From the NCBI RefSeq assembly GCF_038957035.1, contig NZ_CP152412.1, positions 8,490,501 through 8,554,500 on the forward strand: 64,000 bases of DNA. Reading direction: 5' to 3'. A program made the translations under genes and the position numbers. Each line of letters opens with the position of its first letter. Positions within the stretch are counted from its first letter, which is position 1. The notes under the pieces are model-generated. The model saw nothing but the letters and a program-made list of their open reading frames with translations. It did no database searches and was not told the origin of the DNA. Of the stretch, positions 1-9,728 are shown piece after piece. This DNA is from Bradyrhizobium sp. B097 (GTDB lineage Bacteria; Pseudomonadota; Alphaproteobacteria; Rhizobiales; Xanthobacteraceae).

Positions 1-9
1 AACGGCGCT

Positions 10-153
10 CCCTCGCCCCGCCCTTGCGGGGAGAGGGTTGGGGTGAGGGGCTCTATCCGCGTAACCGGCAAGAGAGGAATTCGCGGAGGCCCCCCTCACC
101 CGGAATTCAAGCTGCGCTTGAATTCCGACCTCTCCCCGCAAGCGGGGCGAGGT
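10..153. repeat. Composite intergenic palindromic repeat with inserted hairpin
   Basis: Long imperfect inverted repeat: the left arm (CCTCGCCCCGCCCTTGCGGGG, from about 10) pairs with the right arm ending near 153. It belongs to the family of 'cctctcccc...ggggagagg' elements that recurs at 36863, 42327, 55996 and 61900. A perfect 11-bp hairpin, GGAATTCAAGC-TGC-GCTTGAATTCC (102-126), sits inside the right half. No gene lies in 1-166. Confidence 0.8.
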
Positions 154-166
154 GAAGATCACCGCA

Positions 167-1198
167 TCAGAACGGGCTGATCGAGAAATAGCGCAGCCAC
201 AGATCGGTGAAGCGGCCTTTTTCCCAGATCCGGAACAGCGCCCAGTTCAGCGATTGCCGCAGCAGATCGTTGCCCTTGCGCACGGCGATGCCGACACCCT
301 CGCCGAAATAGCGGCTCTCGACAAAGGGGCCGCCGGAAAACGCGCAGCATTCGGCGGAATCGGTGCCGTTGATCCAGAACGCGAGCGAGATCGCATCGCC
401 AAAGATGAAGTCGACCTCGCCGCGGCGCAGCGCAGCGCGCAGCGCGTCGTTGTCCGGATAGGAATGGATCTCGGCGTCGGTGAACATCGCCTTGAGATAG
501 GCCTCGTGCGAGGTGCCGGCGATGACGCCGACCTTCTTGCCCTCGAGATATTCCGGGCGGATTTCCGGCATCACATTGTCGCGGCGCGACGCGAAGCGCG
601 CCGGCGCGCGATAATAGGGATCGGTGAAATCGACCTTGGCGCGCAGCTGCGGCGTCACCGCCATCGACGCGATGATGGCATCGCCCCGGTTGGTCGCCAG
701 CGCATCGATCAGGGTCTCGAAGCGGCGCATCTGGATGGTGCAGGTGACCTTGATCTCGTCGCAAAGCGCGCGCGCCAGGTCGACATTGAAGCCGGCGGGA
801 TTGCCGTCGGGTCCGGTGAAGTTGAACGGCGGATAGTCGGTCTCGGTCAGGAAGCGGATCACGGTGAGGCGCGACAGGTCCGGCCGATCCGGCCGCCGCC
901 GCGGGTCCCAGAAGCCCGGCACCGCCTGCGGCGCCGCCTCGGCAGCCTTGGGCGGCTGATTCGGAGGCGACGGGGCGGCAGCTGCCGGCGGCGTTGCTAC
1001 CGGGGGCGTCGCTGGTGCCGCTTGTGCAGGGGCAGGCCTGGCGGGCTGGGCCGGTGCCGCCGCCTTGGGCGCCGCCGATGCCGGGGGCGTCTGTGCGCCC
1101 GCGGACCCTGCCATCACCAGCACGACGGCCGCCATTGCCGCGGCCAGGCGAAACTGGCGCGGGCGGACGGAAAAAGGCTGGGCAGTCGGATTTGGCAT
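167..1198 (-). CDS. Periplasmic family-3 extracellular solute-binding protein
   Basis: 343 residues. The N-terminus has a signal peptide (basic FSVRPRQFRL, a hydrophobic stretch, then SAGAQ), followed by about 70 residues rich in Ala and Pro that probably tether the binding domain. The remainder matches the SBP_bac_3 fold: a 'TETDYPPFNF' opening, 'GFNVDLARALCDEI', 'DAIIASMAVTPQLRAKVDFTDPYY' and 'GVIAGTSHEAYL'. Such proteins bind polar amino acids or related small solutes in the periplasm. No permease or ATPase gene adjoins it, so its transport partner is unknown or it is a sensory or orphan receptor. I chose the ATG at 1198; an in-frame ATG 13 codons upstream (1237) is also possible. Confidence 0.82.
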   Translation of the reverse strand: MPNPTAQPFSVRPRQFRLAAAMAAVVLVMAGSAGAQTPPASAAPKAAAPAQPARPAPAQAAPATPPVATPPAAAAPSPPNQPPKAAEAAPQAVPGFWDPRRRPDRPDLSRLTVIRFLTETDYPPFNFTGPDGNPAGFNVDLARALCDEIKVTCTIQMRRFETLIDALATNRGDAIIASMAVTPQLRAKVDFTDPYYRAPARFASRRDNVMPEIRPEYLEGKKVGVIAGTSHEAYLKAMFTDAEIHSYPDNDALRAALRRGEVDFIFGDAISLAFWINGTDSAECCAFSGGPFVESRYFGEGVGIAVRKGNDLLRQSLNWALFRIWEKGRFTDLWLRYFSISPF

Positions 1199-1289
1199 AA
1201 CCGGCAATATCAGGAAATTGAACGGCTTATAGACCATCCGGCGCGTGATGCGAGCGCCGAATGGGTTAATTCTGAGCCGGAAAAAGGGG

Positions 1290-1880
1290 TCAAAGATAGC
1301 GTTTGAGATCGGTCGCCGCCTCTTCCGGCGTCCGTTTCAGATTGAACGGCGCGACGAAATGGCCGTCGCGGTCCATCAGATAGATCAGCGCGGTGTGATC
1401 CATCGTGTAGTCGCCATCCTTCAGCGGCACTTTCTTGGCGTAGACCCGATAGCTCGACAGCACCTTGGCGATCGCGGCGGGATCGCCGGTCAGGCCCTTG
1501 AGGTGCGGATCGAAGCTCGAAAGGTAATCCTTCATCGCCGTGGCGGTGTCGCGTTCCGGGTCGACCGAGACGAAATAGGCATTCACGCGGTCGGCGTCCT
1601 TGCCCATCGCCTTCAGGACCTCGGAGATCTCGAACAGCGAGGTTGGGCAGATGTCCGGGCAATGGGTGAAGCCGAAGAAGATCAGCGTCGGCTTGCCCTG
1701 GAGGTTCTTGTCGGTGACGGTCTGGCCGGACTGGTCGGTGAGCTGGAACGGCCCGCCGATCGCGGCCGGCGCCGCGACGGTGCGCAAGCCGCCGACCGCC
1801 CACAACATGAGGAACAGGCCGACCGCCAGACTGCCCGCGAAGGCTGCAAAGATCACCAATGGGCGCGTGGTCCGGGGCAT
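1290..1880 (-). CDS. SCO1/SenC family copper chaperone
   Basis: 196 residues with one N-terminal membrane anchor (about residues 8-30) and a periplasmic thioredoxin-like domain. The copper-binding motif CPDICP lies at about residue 74, and the distant His ligand is in 'DHTALIYL'. 'TLIFFGFTHCPDICPTSL' and 'VSVDPERDT' are hallmark SCO segments. The family delivers copper to, or reduces, the CuA site of cytochrome c oxidase. It follows the small membrane-protein gene at 1899-2087 by 18 bp, suggesting one transcript. Confidence 0.93.
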   Translation of the reverse strand: MPRTTRPLVIFAAFAGSLAVGLFLMLWAVGGLRTVAAPAAIGGPFQLTDQSGQTVTDKNLQGKPTLIFFGFTHCPDICPTSLFEISEVLKAMGKDADRVNAYFVSVDPERDTATAMKDYLSSFDPHLKGLTGDPAAIAKVLSSYRVYAKKVPLKDGDYTMDHTALIYLMDRDGHFVAPFNLKRTPEEAATDLKRYL

Positions 1881-1898
1881 GATGCGAGGGCGTCCTTG

Positions 1899-2087
1899 TC
1901 AGAAGCAGGCAGCGATGCCGGCCGTGATCATTTCGAAAAACACCGCGGTCCCGTAGTGGAACCAGAGCGCGGCAGCGGCGAGCAAGGCCAATCCGCCGAT
2001 CCCGGCAGCACCCCACAGGATCGCAGATGCCACCCGGCCCTGCGGAGCCGTCACGAGCTCGGATCGGGTGGAGATCGGCTGAACCAT
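1899..2087 (-). CDS. Small single-pass membrane protein, unknown function
   Basis: 62 residues beginning MVQPISTRSELV, with a transmembrane segment at about residues 19-41 (ASAILWGAAGIGGLALLAAA) and a second hydrophobic C-terminus ending GIAACF. I do not recognise a family. A longer frame with a start at 2135 exists, but its first 16 residues look non-coding. The gene lies directly upstream of the SCO chaperone, so a role beside copper delivery or oxidase assembly is possible but only inferred from position. Confidence 0.6.
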   Translation of the reverse strand: MVQPISTRSELVTAPQGRVASAILWGAAGIGGLALLAAAALWFHYGTAVFFEMITAGIAACF

Positions 2088-2205
2088 GCGGTTGAGATAA
2101 GCCGGGTTCCGGCAGGCAGCAAGCGCAATGGCCATCTCAGGCCGTCAAATGATAGCGAGGCGATGCCCGGCGCTCACCTCGTCATGCCGCTCGCCGAGAT
2201 CGGGC

Positions 2206-2685
2206 TCAGCGCGCCGGCTCGGCGGCGGGTTTGGGCGCCGAGGCCTGGGCGTTGAGGTAACACGGCTTGTACAGCGCCTGCAGTTGCTTGCCGCGCAGGA
2301 AGATCATGTGCCGGGTCAGGCCACCGCGGTCCGCGATCCATCTGCGTACCGCCGGCGGGTACATCAGGTACAGCATATGGGTGGCTTCGGGATTGGGGAC
2401 CGGGCGGCCGTTGTCGCCGTAATCCCAGGCGGCATGGAAGCCGAGACTGGCGTGTGAGGTCACACAGATCCGGTCATGAGGGACCTTGCCGAGCACGATG
2501 GTGCAGGCCGAGGCGCACAGCCCGTCGATGATCACGGTTTCGCCCGATGTGCGCAGGTCCTGGTACCTGTCGACATAGATGCCGATCTTGCCGCCGCGAT
2601 CGTCGGCGATCCTGACCACTGCCTGAGACGCCCCCATTCCCGCCAGCAGGAGAACCGCAGCGAGCAACCCCGTCATCAACTTCAT
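2206..2685 (-). CDS. Secreted ClpP-like (COG3904-type) protein
   Basis: 159 residues. The ATG at 2685 gives a clean signal peptide (MKLMTGLLAAVLLLAGMGASQA); the frame stays open upstream but that part looks non-coding. The segment 'VIIDGLCASACTIVLG' resembles the nucleophile turn of ClpP/crotonase-like periplasmic proteins found in many rhizobia. These are annotated as hypothetical or ClpP-like, and protease activity has not been established for this type. Two later Cys residues (near 'RICVTSH' and 'YKPCYL') could form a disulfide. It stands alone, divergent from the flavoprotein gene at 2963. Confidence 0.7.
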   Translation of the reverse strand: MKLMTGLLAAVLLLAGMGASQAVVRIADDRGGKIGIYVDRYQDLRTSGETVIIDGLCASACTIVLGKVPHDRICVTSHASLGFHAAWDYGDNGRPVPNPEATHMLYLMYPPAVRRWIADRGGLTRHMIFLRGKQLQALYKPCYLNAQASAPKPAAEPAR

Positions 2686-2962
2686 TTTGGCCAGCCCCAG
2701 TCGAAACCGAATCTGTTTGGTCTGTGATGCAAGACAATCGTGAGCGTGTTGCGGCCGCGGATTTTTGTCCAGACGAGCGAAGCCGGTCAAAACAAATTCA
2801 AATTGGGTGTTGCGCGGGCGCTGCAGTGGCGTGTGGAAAAGGTCCCAAACTGGAACAACTTGCCGCAATCATTTGGTGCCTCGCCGCCACAGGCAAGGTC
2901 CATTTGGCGTTGACCGCGCACAACGACGCGGTCTTGAATTCCGGCGGGACCGGGGAAATCAA

Positions 2963-4621
2963 ATGGCTGACGATGCAGATGTGATCGTGATCGGCGCCGG
3001 ACTTGCCGGTCTGGTCGCCGCAACCGAGATCGCCGACGCCGGCAAGCGCGTCATCGTGCTCGACCAGGAAGGGGAACAGAGCATCGGCGGCCAGGCCTTC
3101 TGGTCGTTTGGCGGATTGTTCCTGGTCGATTCGCCGGAACAGCGCCGGCTCGGCATCAAGGATTCCGCCGAACTCGCGTTGCAGGACTGGATGGGCACCG
3201 CCGGTTTCGATCGCGAGGAGGATCATTGGCCGCGCAAATGGGCCGAAGCCTATGTCGCGTTCGCCGCGGGCGAGAAGCGCGACTGGTTGCGCGCGATGGG
3301 CCACCGCATTTTCCCGGTGGTCGGCTGGGCCGAGCGCGGCGGTTACGACGCCATGGGCCATGGCAATTCGGTGCCGCGCTTCCATGTCACCTGGGGCACC
3401 GGCCCCGGCATCGTCGAGCCGTTCGAGCGCCGCGCGCGCGAGGCCGCGAAGAACGGACAGCTGGTGTTCAAGTTCCGCCATCGTGTCGATGCGCTCAGCA
3501 TCAGCAACGGCACGGTCGATGGCGTGAGCGGCGCGATCCTGGAACCATCTGATGTCGAGCGCGGCAAGAGCTCCTCGCGCAACGTCGTCGGTGATTTTTC
3601 GCTGCGCGCGCAGGCAGTGATCGTCGCCTCCGGCGGCATCGGCGGCAATCATGATCTGGTGCGGCAGAACTGGCCGAAGCGGCTCGGTGAACCGCCAAAG
3701 TTCATGATCTCCGGCGTGCCCGAACATGTCGACGGCCGCATGATCGGCATCACCGAGGCGGCGGGCGGCCGGCTGATCAATCGCGACCGGATGTGGCACT
3801 ACGTCGAGGGCATCCAGAACTGGAGCCCGATCTGGCCGCGTCATGGCATCCGGATTCTGCCGGGACCGTCGTCGCTGTGGTTCGACGCCACGGGCAAGCG
3901 GCTTCCGGCGCCGCTGTTCCCGGGCTCCGACACGCTCGGGCAACTGCACTACATCATGGGCACCGGCTACGATTATTCGTGGTTCATCCTGACCCAGAGC
4001 ATCATCAAGAAGGAGTTCGCGCTGTCGGGCTCCGAACAGAACCCCGACCTCACCGGCAAAAGCTGGCGCATGACGATCAAGCGCGCCACCAACAAGGGTG
4101 CGCCGGCGCCGGTGGAAGCCTTCAAGCAGCACGGCGCCGACTTCATCGTGCGCGACAATCTCGCTGAGCTAGTCGGCGCCATGAACAAGCTCGCCGGCAA
4201 CGACCTCTTGCAGTTTGATGCCATCAAGACGCAGATCGAGGCGCGCGACCGCGAGATCACCAATCCCTACGTCAAGGACGCGCAGGTGATGAACCTGCAC
4301 AATGCGCGGCGCTATATCGGCGACAGGCTGATCCGGACCGCCAAGCCGCACCGGATCCTCGATCCCGAACACGGCCCGCTGATCGCGGTGAAGCTCAACA
4401 TCCTCACCCGCAAGACGCTTGGCGGTTTCGAGACTGATCTCGATTCGCGCGTGTTCGGTAACGATCACCAGATCATCCGCGGGCTCTATGCGGCCGGCGA
4501 AGCCGCCGGCTTCGGCGGCGGCGGCGTACACGGCTATCGCTCGCTGGAGGGCACGTTCCTGGGCGGCTGCCTGTTCTCGGGCCGAAACGCGGGACGCGCA
4601 GCGGCGAAGGCGGTGAACTAG
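2963..4621 (+). CDS. FAD-binding dehydrogenase, KsdD/fumarate-reductase flavoprotein family
   Basis: 552 residues. The N-terminal Rossmann motif VIVIGAGLAGLVAATE (residues 6-21) with the acidic end of beta-2 (VIVLDQEGE) shows FAD binding. 'SIGGQAFWSFGG' and the C-terminal 'GEAAGFGGGGVHGYRSLEGTFLGG' are typical of the 3-ketosteroid delta-1-dehydrogenase-like branch of the fumarate reductase/succinate dehydrogenase flavoprotein family. The branch oxidises or reduces C-C bonds next to carbonyls, but the substrate cannot be read here and no steroid genes adjoin. The ATG at 2963 is preferred over the longer frame from 2765, whose first 66 residues are not protein-like. A strong terminator follows at 4643. 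Confidence 0.85.
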   Translation: MADDADVIVIGAGLAGLVAATEIADAGKRVIVLDQEGEQSIGGQAFWSFGGLFLVDSPEQRRLGIKDSAELALQDWMGTAGFDREEDHWPRKWAEAYVAFAAGEKRDWLRAMGHRIFPVVGWAERGGYDAMGHGNSVPRFHVTWGTGPGIVEPFERRAREAAKNGQLVFKFRHRVDALSISNGTVDGVSGAILEPSDVERGKSSSRNVVGDFSLRAQAVIVASGGIGGNHDLVRQNWPKRLGEPPKFMISGVPEHVDGRMIGITEAAGGRLINRDRMWHYVEGIQNWSPIWPRHGIRILPGPSSLWFDATGKRLPAPLFPGSDTLGQLHYIMGTGYDYSWFILTQSIIKKEFALSGSEQNPDLTGKSWRMTIKRATNKGAPAPVEAFKQHGADFIVRDNLAELVGAMNKLAGNDLLQFDAIKTQIEARDREITNPYVKDAQVMNLHNARRYIGDRLIRTAKPHRILDPEHGPLIAVKLNILTRKTLGGFETDLDSRVFGNDHQIIRGLYAAGEAAGFGGGGVHGYRSLEGTFLGGCLFSGRNAGRAAAKAVN

Positions 4622-4642
4622 CGCGCTGTTTCGAGATGCAGG

Positions 4643-4674
4643 AGGCCCGCCGGCTGGAACCGGCGGGCCTTTGT
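4643..4674. terminator. Intrinsic terminator between convergent genes
   Basis: Perfect 11-bp stem AGGCCCGCCGG / CCGGCGGGCCT with a 6-nt loop, followed by TTTG. It lies 21 bp after the flavoprotein stop and about 40 bp from the end of the convergent gene at 4710, and serves the plus-strand gene. Confidence 0.8.
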
Positions 4675-4709
4675 GGTTCAGTCCGGATGTCTTCAGGCTG
4701 CGAACTTCG

Positions 4710-5063
4710 TCAGGCCGTCTTGGTGAACAGCGTTAGGATGCCGTTGCTGAGATTGACCGCGACAACCTGCGCCGAGCTCAGTCCCTTCGCCTTCAACGCG
4801 GAGACTGCTTCCCGGGACGCGTCGATGGAACCGCGCAGGTTCTTCAGGTCGTCCTCGCTTGCCTTTGCGACGACAGCCTCGACCCTCGACCGGACCTCGG
4901 GCTTGAGTTCCTTGATGTCGACCACCTGTATGGTCCGGATGGCGGTGGATTCCTCAGATTGAGCCTGCGGCGGCGTCTTCGGTTGCGTTCCCTGCGTTTG
5001 CGCCCAGGCAGGTGTTCCAAGCGAGAGCGCCGCAGCGATGACGGATGCCGTAGAGATGCGCAT
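4710..5063 (-). CDS. Small secreted protein, unknown function
   Basis: 117 residues with a Sec signal peptide (MRISTASVIAAALSLGTPAWAQ, cleaved after AWA). The mature part opens with a Gln/Pro/Thr-rich linker, then about 75 residues predicted to be helical ('VVDIKELKPEVRSRVEAVVAKASEDDLKNL...'). The ATG at 5063 is chosen because AAGGA lies 6 nt upstream; a second in-frame ATG is at 5069. Family not recognised. It is probably periplasmic and monocistronic. Confidence 0.7.
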   Translation of the reverse strand: MRISTASVIAAALSLGTPAWAQTQGTQPKTPPQAQSEESTAIRTIQVVDIKELKPEVRSRVEAVVAKASEDDLKNLRGSIDASREAVSALKAKGLSSAQVVAVNLSNGILTLFTKTA

Positions 5064-5381
5064 GAGCATTCCTTGTGTTGATTGCCCCCAACACCCCGCG
5101 TGAACGACCTTTCCTTGCTTAAGGTTCCGGCCGGAAATCCGTTCGTCGCAAGGGGCGCTGCCAAAATATCGAAAACAACCCCATGCAAAGTAGCCGGCGG
5201 TGGCCGGCGTTCGACCAGGCAACTTGACACATCGGGCAACTCAGGGGTATTCTTCTAATATTCCGAAATTGCGCAGTGTCCCTCGCCCAAGACTGGGACA
5301 TATGGCATTTGCGGGCTTCTGCGCTGCCACGTCGCAGGCGGGAGAGGAAACGCGCCTCAATCCGCGGCCAGTGTTCTCAAC
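5064..5381. other. Intergenic region without a recognisable gene
   Basis: 318 bp between the start of the small secreted protein gene and the 3' end of tamB, both on the minus strand. It should hold the promoter of the small gene. I see no convincing ORF, tRNA, repeat or terminator in it. Confidence 0.6.
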
Positions 5382-8300
5382 TCACCATTCAAAGCGCGTG
5401 CCGACCCCGACCGACGTTGCACCGGTTGCATCGACGTCGGATTCCACGCGGATATGACGCGTGACGTCCACATTGGCGGACACGCCGGACTGACTGGCGC
5501 TAGCGCCCGTCCGTACCCCGACGCTCAACCTGTCGCCGATCGCGCGCGACGCGCCTACCATCGGACTTCCGCCCGCTCCAACGCCGACATCAAGGCTGTC
5601 GACGCCGAGCGAGCGGCGCATACGGTCCATTGTGCCTTCACCACCGCTTGCGAACTGTGCCGCCACCTCCGCGAGCTGCAGGGCCTGCGACGTCGACAGG
5701 CTGCCTGACGCCTTCTGGAACAGGATGCGCGACAGAATCTCGTCCTGCGGCAATTGGGGCTGCGAGGTGAAGGCAAAGACCGGCGCGGATGCGGGCCCGG
5801 AGATGCCGACCTGCGCGGTGATGTCGGAGGCCGAGATCTCCGCCGCAAAGTCGAGCTCGGGGGCAAGATCGCCGTTGAAGGAGAGATTGCCCTTGGTGAA
5901 GGTCAACGTCTTTCCGAGCGCCACGAGCTTGCCTTGATAGAGCGAGAAGGCCCCCTTCGGGACCGGAGCGTTGGTCGTGCCGCCCACTTGCACGGAGCCG
6001 CCGAGTTCCGCAGTCACCCCGCGGCCGTGAATGAAAACGTGGTTCGGTGCCGACACCGTAACGTCGAGCGCAGCATTGAACAGCGCCGCGCGCCCCTTGC
6101 TGCCCCTCAGGGCTTCGGCCGTGCGTTCCGCCGCGAGGCGTGCAGCGGCCTGCCCCGACGCATTCACGTGGTTGATGCCGTCGATCGGCTTCAGCGTCGA
6201 CGGCAGACGATCGGGAATATCGATGGCGACGTGGGTCAGGTCGATCCGGCCGTTGATCCGGGGATCGCGCGCCAGTGCACCGCTGACGTCGATCGCGAGA
6301 TTGGCCTGCGCGGTCGCGAGCGCACTGGCCGCCAGCGTCGCCTGTTGTCCGCGAATCGAGACCGTGCCGGGGAAGCCTGCATCCGGGGCGACCCGCACCT
6401 GGCCGGTACCAGACAATGTGCCACCGTTCGGCGTCGCGGCGGTCAGGCGCTCCACGACGATACGATCTCCGTCGGCGGTGACTTTCGCCTCGATATTGTC
6501 GAAGCGTGTGCCGAGCAGGCTGTCGCGGAATGTACCGCCACTCAAGCTGGCGGCACCGCCGATCTGGGGCTTGGCGCGTGTGCCGCCTAACCGCGCATCG
6601 AGCACGATGCTGCCGGACACGGTGCGGCCGGACGCCGAGAGCGCGGCGTTCGCGACGGCGGCATCGAGACGGCCCTTCGCGGTCAGCGCGATTGGTCCGG
6701 CCGCATCGAGCGGTACCGTGCCCGAGGCGGAGATCGTGCCGGCTTTTCCGGCGGCGATCGTGGTGGCGATGCTCGCGCGGCTTCCGTCGAGGCGCCCATC
6801 TGCCGAGACGTCGATCGGCGGCAGGCCCGCGCTGCGGCTCTGCGGCGCGGTCAGCTGCTTGACGGTGACCTTGTACTGACCCGTCGGAGCGCTCGTCGAG
6901 CCGGCAATCGTCGCCGAGGCGTCGAGCGTCCCGGCAAGGCCCAGGCCCGGCATCACGACATCGGCCTCGCCGAGCGGGATCGCGCTTGCGAGCGCCTTGA
7001 CGTTGAGCGTCTTGCCGGCACTGCCGTCAACCGTGAAGCGACCATTGCCGATGCCGAGAGCCAGATGCTCGATCAGCACGCTCCCCTCGTCGAGCGTGAA
7101 ACTCGCTGGCCCCTGCAACGCGATCGCCCTGGCGCCGCGTCGCGCGGTGAAGCGGTTGAGATCGAACCGCGTGCGATCTTTGGCGGTGAGCACGCCTGCG
7201 GCATCGAGATCGAAGCCGGCCGCCTTGGCCGACAGGCCAAGGGTGCTGGTGCCGGCGTTCCCACGCGCGGTCAGCGCAATGCTCGAGACAGTCTGGCCGG
7301 CGATCTCGGCGCCGGTGACCTTGGCGTCGGCGTTGAGGAGCGGATGGCGGTAGAGATCGGTCGCATCGGCGCGTAGATCGAAGCTGCGGATCGCTGCACC
7401 GGCTGCGCGGATCCCCGCGCCCTTGCCGGCGAGACGGACGGATTGCTGGCCGTCATCGACCGATGCGGCAAGATCGAGCGATGCCGAACCGACGAGGTCC
7501 ATCAGGGCGACCGGTGCGACGTCGGCGAGCGAGCCGGCGGCGAAATGGATCTGCCCGCGTGCGAGACTTTGCGCGTCGATCGTGCCCGCCCCCTTCAAGG
7601 ATACTGAACCGATCGCGACGTCGACCGTCTTGGCGTCCCATCCGGCGAAAGCGGGAGCAGGTGTGTCGCCCGATTGACGGCTCGCTTGCACGATCCCGCG
7701 CGCCGGCTTGCCGTCGATCGAGCCATCGAGCCTGGCGTCGATGACACACGGTCCTTTGACGTCATTGACGGTCGCGGCGAGCTCCAGATGCGGAATCGGG
7801 CGCCGCATTGCGGTGGCGCGATCGACCGAGGCCGAGAATGACACGCCGGGATGCGCGAGCCCTCCGGTGAGGCCGACGTCGACGGCTGCCACACCGGTGA
7901 GGCGAGCATCGGCCGCGGCAAGATCGGGCAGACTGACACGCGCCGACAGATCGCTCGTTTCGCGGGTCACCGTTCCCTTGGCGCGAACCGCGACATGGGC
8001 GCCGTCGAGCGAAACGTCGCGGACCGTATAGGTGTCGCTGCCGCTATCTGCGCCGACATCGGCGGCAAGCGTGACGCGCGGTCCTGTGAGCCCATCCAGC
8101 GCCGCGAGCCCGGTCGCGATCCCCTCGCCAGTGCCGGACAATTTGGCGTCGACGCGGCCGTGCTCGCGATCGGCGTCGAGATCGAGGCCGAGAGCCACCG
8201 CGCCCTTGAGCTTCAACCCGGCGAGATCGCTGAAGCGGCCGAGGTCAGGCATGGCTCCGGTCGCACGGCCATGCAGCCGATCGGGACTGACGTCACCGGC

Positions 8301-9728
8301 ATAGGTGGCCTGAACGGTCGGCGTGCCGATCTCCAGCCGCTCGATGGTGGCGTGGCCACCGAGATCAGTGCTGCCGTGGAGCACGAGCGAAGCACTGTTG
8401 CCGATTGCTGCCGCGAGACCGGGATCGCGCGGCGCGATGCCCGAGGCCCGCAAATTTGCATCCAGCACGATATGCGTTGCGAGGTCGCTGGGCTCGGCGC
8501 GAGGGACTGCCGTCAGCGAGGCGTCGAGCGCGTCGAGATTTCCATTCGGCAGGTGGGCGCCTGACATTGCGAGCTTGGCCGTGAGCGTCGGCGCCTTGAT
8601 CGGTCCGTTGACCCTGCTGTCGAACACCAGGCTGCGGATCGACCCTTGATCCGTTTCCGTGACGTCGCCATTGCTGGGTAGGGCGCGGATGGAGGCCCTG
8701 AAATCCATCACTCTGTCGGCGCCAAGCAGGCCCTTCACGTCGAGCCGCGCGAGGCGGCTCGTGAGCGTCAGCCGGTCCAGCGCGACGCTGCCGTCGTCGC
8801 CGAAATGCGTCGTGCTGTCGAGATTGGTCTCGCCGGCAAAGACGGGCGCGGCAACCGACGGCAGCAGCGGTCCGAGATGACTCGTGAGACGGGTTGCAAG
8901 GACGCGGCCCGCCCCGTTGCGGTCAAGCGTGATCGCACCGGTCGCATCAATGGTAGGGCCGGCCTGAAACTTCAGCGCGCCGCGGAAGCTGTCGAGCGTG
9001 CCCTTGCCGCCCAGCGCGAAGGTCACGGGCGGCTCGCCCGGCAAATGACCGATCTTGGACATCAGTCCGCGGGACGGTTCGTCGAGCGTGACATCGAGGG
9101 TCAACGCGTTGCCTTGCGGTACGAAGGCGAGTGCGGCCTTGAAATGGCCCGGGAAATCAGTGCGGATCGCATCGAGGTTGAAAACGAGGCCCTCCGAGGG
9201 TGAGCCCAGCTCGGCATTGCCGGTCGCCTTGACGCTCAGGGCCTCGCCGAGAATGGGCTGGCCCAGCACCAGGGCACGCAGGTCGAAAGCCTTCACCTGT
9301 ACTTTCACGGGAAGGTCCGGCAGGGTCGGCTGGCCGGACTCCGCGGCGGGCTGGTCGGACGGCAGCGGCTTTCGCTTGATATCGAGCGTGCCGATCTCGA
9401 GCCGATCGATCTCCAGCCGCCCCATTAGCAACGCAGTGCGCCGCCAGACGAGACGGGCCTTGTCGAGGGTCAGCCAAACTCCGTCCCTGTCGGTGATGCT
9501 GACATCGTGCACCGTCGCATCCGACGAGAGGACGCCGTCGACGGCGCCGATATGAACCTGGGTCGCGGGCGTCGAGAGCGTTCGCGAGACGAGGCCGGCG
9601 AGCATGTCCTGCTGATTTTCGCCGCTTCCGCCTACCATTCCATGGAAGACGACGCCGAGCACAGCAACAGAGACGACGCCAAGCGCCGCTATGGCAGAAC
9701 CGACAATGAAGGCCCGTCGCACGCGCAT
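5382..9728 (-). CDS. tamB: Translocation and assembly module inner-membrane protein TamB
   Basis: 1448 residues. One N-terminal membrane anchor (about residues 7-29) is followed by a very long beta-rich, Ala/Gly/Asp-rich repetitive region of AsmA/TamB (DUF490) type. The C-terminal conserved TamB domain includes 'INGRIDLTHVAIDIPDRLPSTLKPID' and ends in the aromatic residues 'GVGTRFEW'. TamB spans the periplasm and works with TamA in outer-membrane protein insertion, and AsmA-like proteins are also implicated in phospholipid transfer to the outer membrane. Its ATG overlaps the tamA stop by one base (TGATG), so the two are translationally coupled. Length is in the normal range for the family. 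Confidence 0.93.
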   Translation of the reverse strand: MRVRRAFIVGSAIAALGVVSVAVLGVVFHGMVGGSGENQQDMLAGLVSRTLSTPATQVHIGAVDGVLSSDATVHDVSITDRDGVWLTLDKARLVWRRTALLMGRLEIDRLEIGTLDIKRKPLPSDQPAAESGQPTLPDLPVKVQVKAFDLRALVLGQPILGEALSVKATGNAELGSPSEGLVFNLDAIRTDFPGHFKAALAFVPQGNALTLDVTLDEPSRGLMSKIGHLPGEPPVTFALGGKGTLDSFRGALKFQAGPTIDATGAITLDRNGAGRVLATRLTSHLGPLLPSVAAPVFAGETNLDSTTHFGDDGSVALDRLTLTSRLARLDVKGLLGADRVMDFRASIRALPSNGDVTETDQGSIRSLVFDSRVNGPIKAPTLTAKLAMSGAHLPNGNLDALDASLTAVPRAEPSDLATHIVLDANLRASGIAPRDPGLAAAIGNSASLVLHGSTDLGGHATIERLEIGTPTVQATYAGDVSPDRLHGRATGAMPDLGRFSDLAGLKLKGAVALGLDLDADREHGRVDAKLSGTGEGIATGLAALDGLTGPRVTLAADVGADSGSDTYTVRDVSLDGAHVAVRAKGTVTRETSDLSARVSLPDLAAADARLTGVAAVDVGLTGGLAHPGVSFSASVDRATAMRRPIPHLELAATVNDVKGPCVIDARLDGSIDGKPARGIVQASRQSGDTPAPAFAGWDAKTVDVAIGSVSLKGAGTIDAQSLARGQIHFAAGSLADVAPVALMDLVGSASLDLAASVDDGQQSVRLAGKGAGIRAAGAAIRSFDLRADATDLYRHPLLNADAKVTGAEIAGQTVSSIALTARGNAGTSTLGLSAKAAGFDLDAAGVLTAKDRTRFDLNRFTARRGARAIALQGPASFTLDEGSVLIEHLALGIGNGRFTVDGSAGKTLNVKALASAIPLGEADVVMPGLGLAGTLDASATIAGSTSAPTGQYKVTVKQLTAPQSRSAGLPPIDVSADGRLDGSRASIATTIAAGKAGTISASGTVPLDAAGPIALTAKGRLDAAVANAALSASGRTVSGSIVLDARLGGTRAKPQIGGAASLSGGTFRDSLLGTRFDNIEAKVTADGDRIVVERLTAATPNGGTLSGTGQVRVAPDAGFPGTVSIRGQQATLAASALATAQANLAIDVSGALARDPRINGRIDLTHVAIDIPDRLPSTLKPIDGINHVNASGQAAARLAAERTAEALRGSKGRAALFNAALDVTVSAPNHVFIHGRGVTAELGGSVQVGGTTNAPVPKGAFSLYQGKLVALGKTLTFTKGNLSFNGDLAPELDFAAEISASDITAQVGISGPASAPVFAFTSQPQLPQDEILSRILFQKASGSLSTSQALQLAEVAAQFASGGEGTMDRMRRSLGVDSLDVGVGAGGSPMVGASRAIGDRLSVGVRTGASASQSGVSANVDVTRHIRVESDVDATGATSVGVGTRFEW

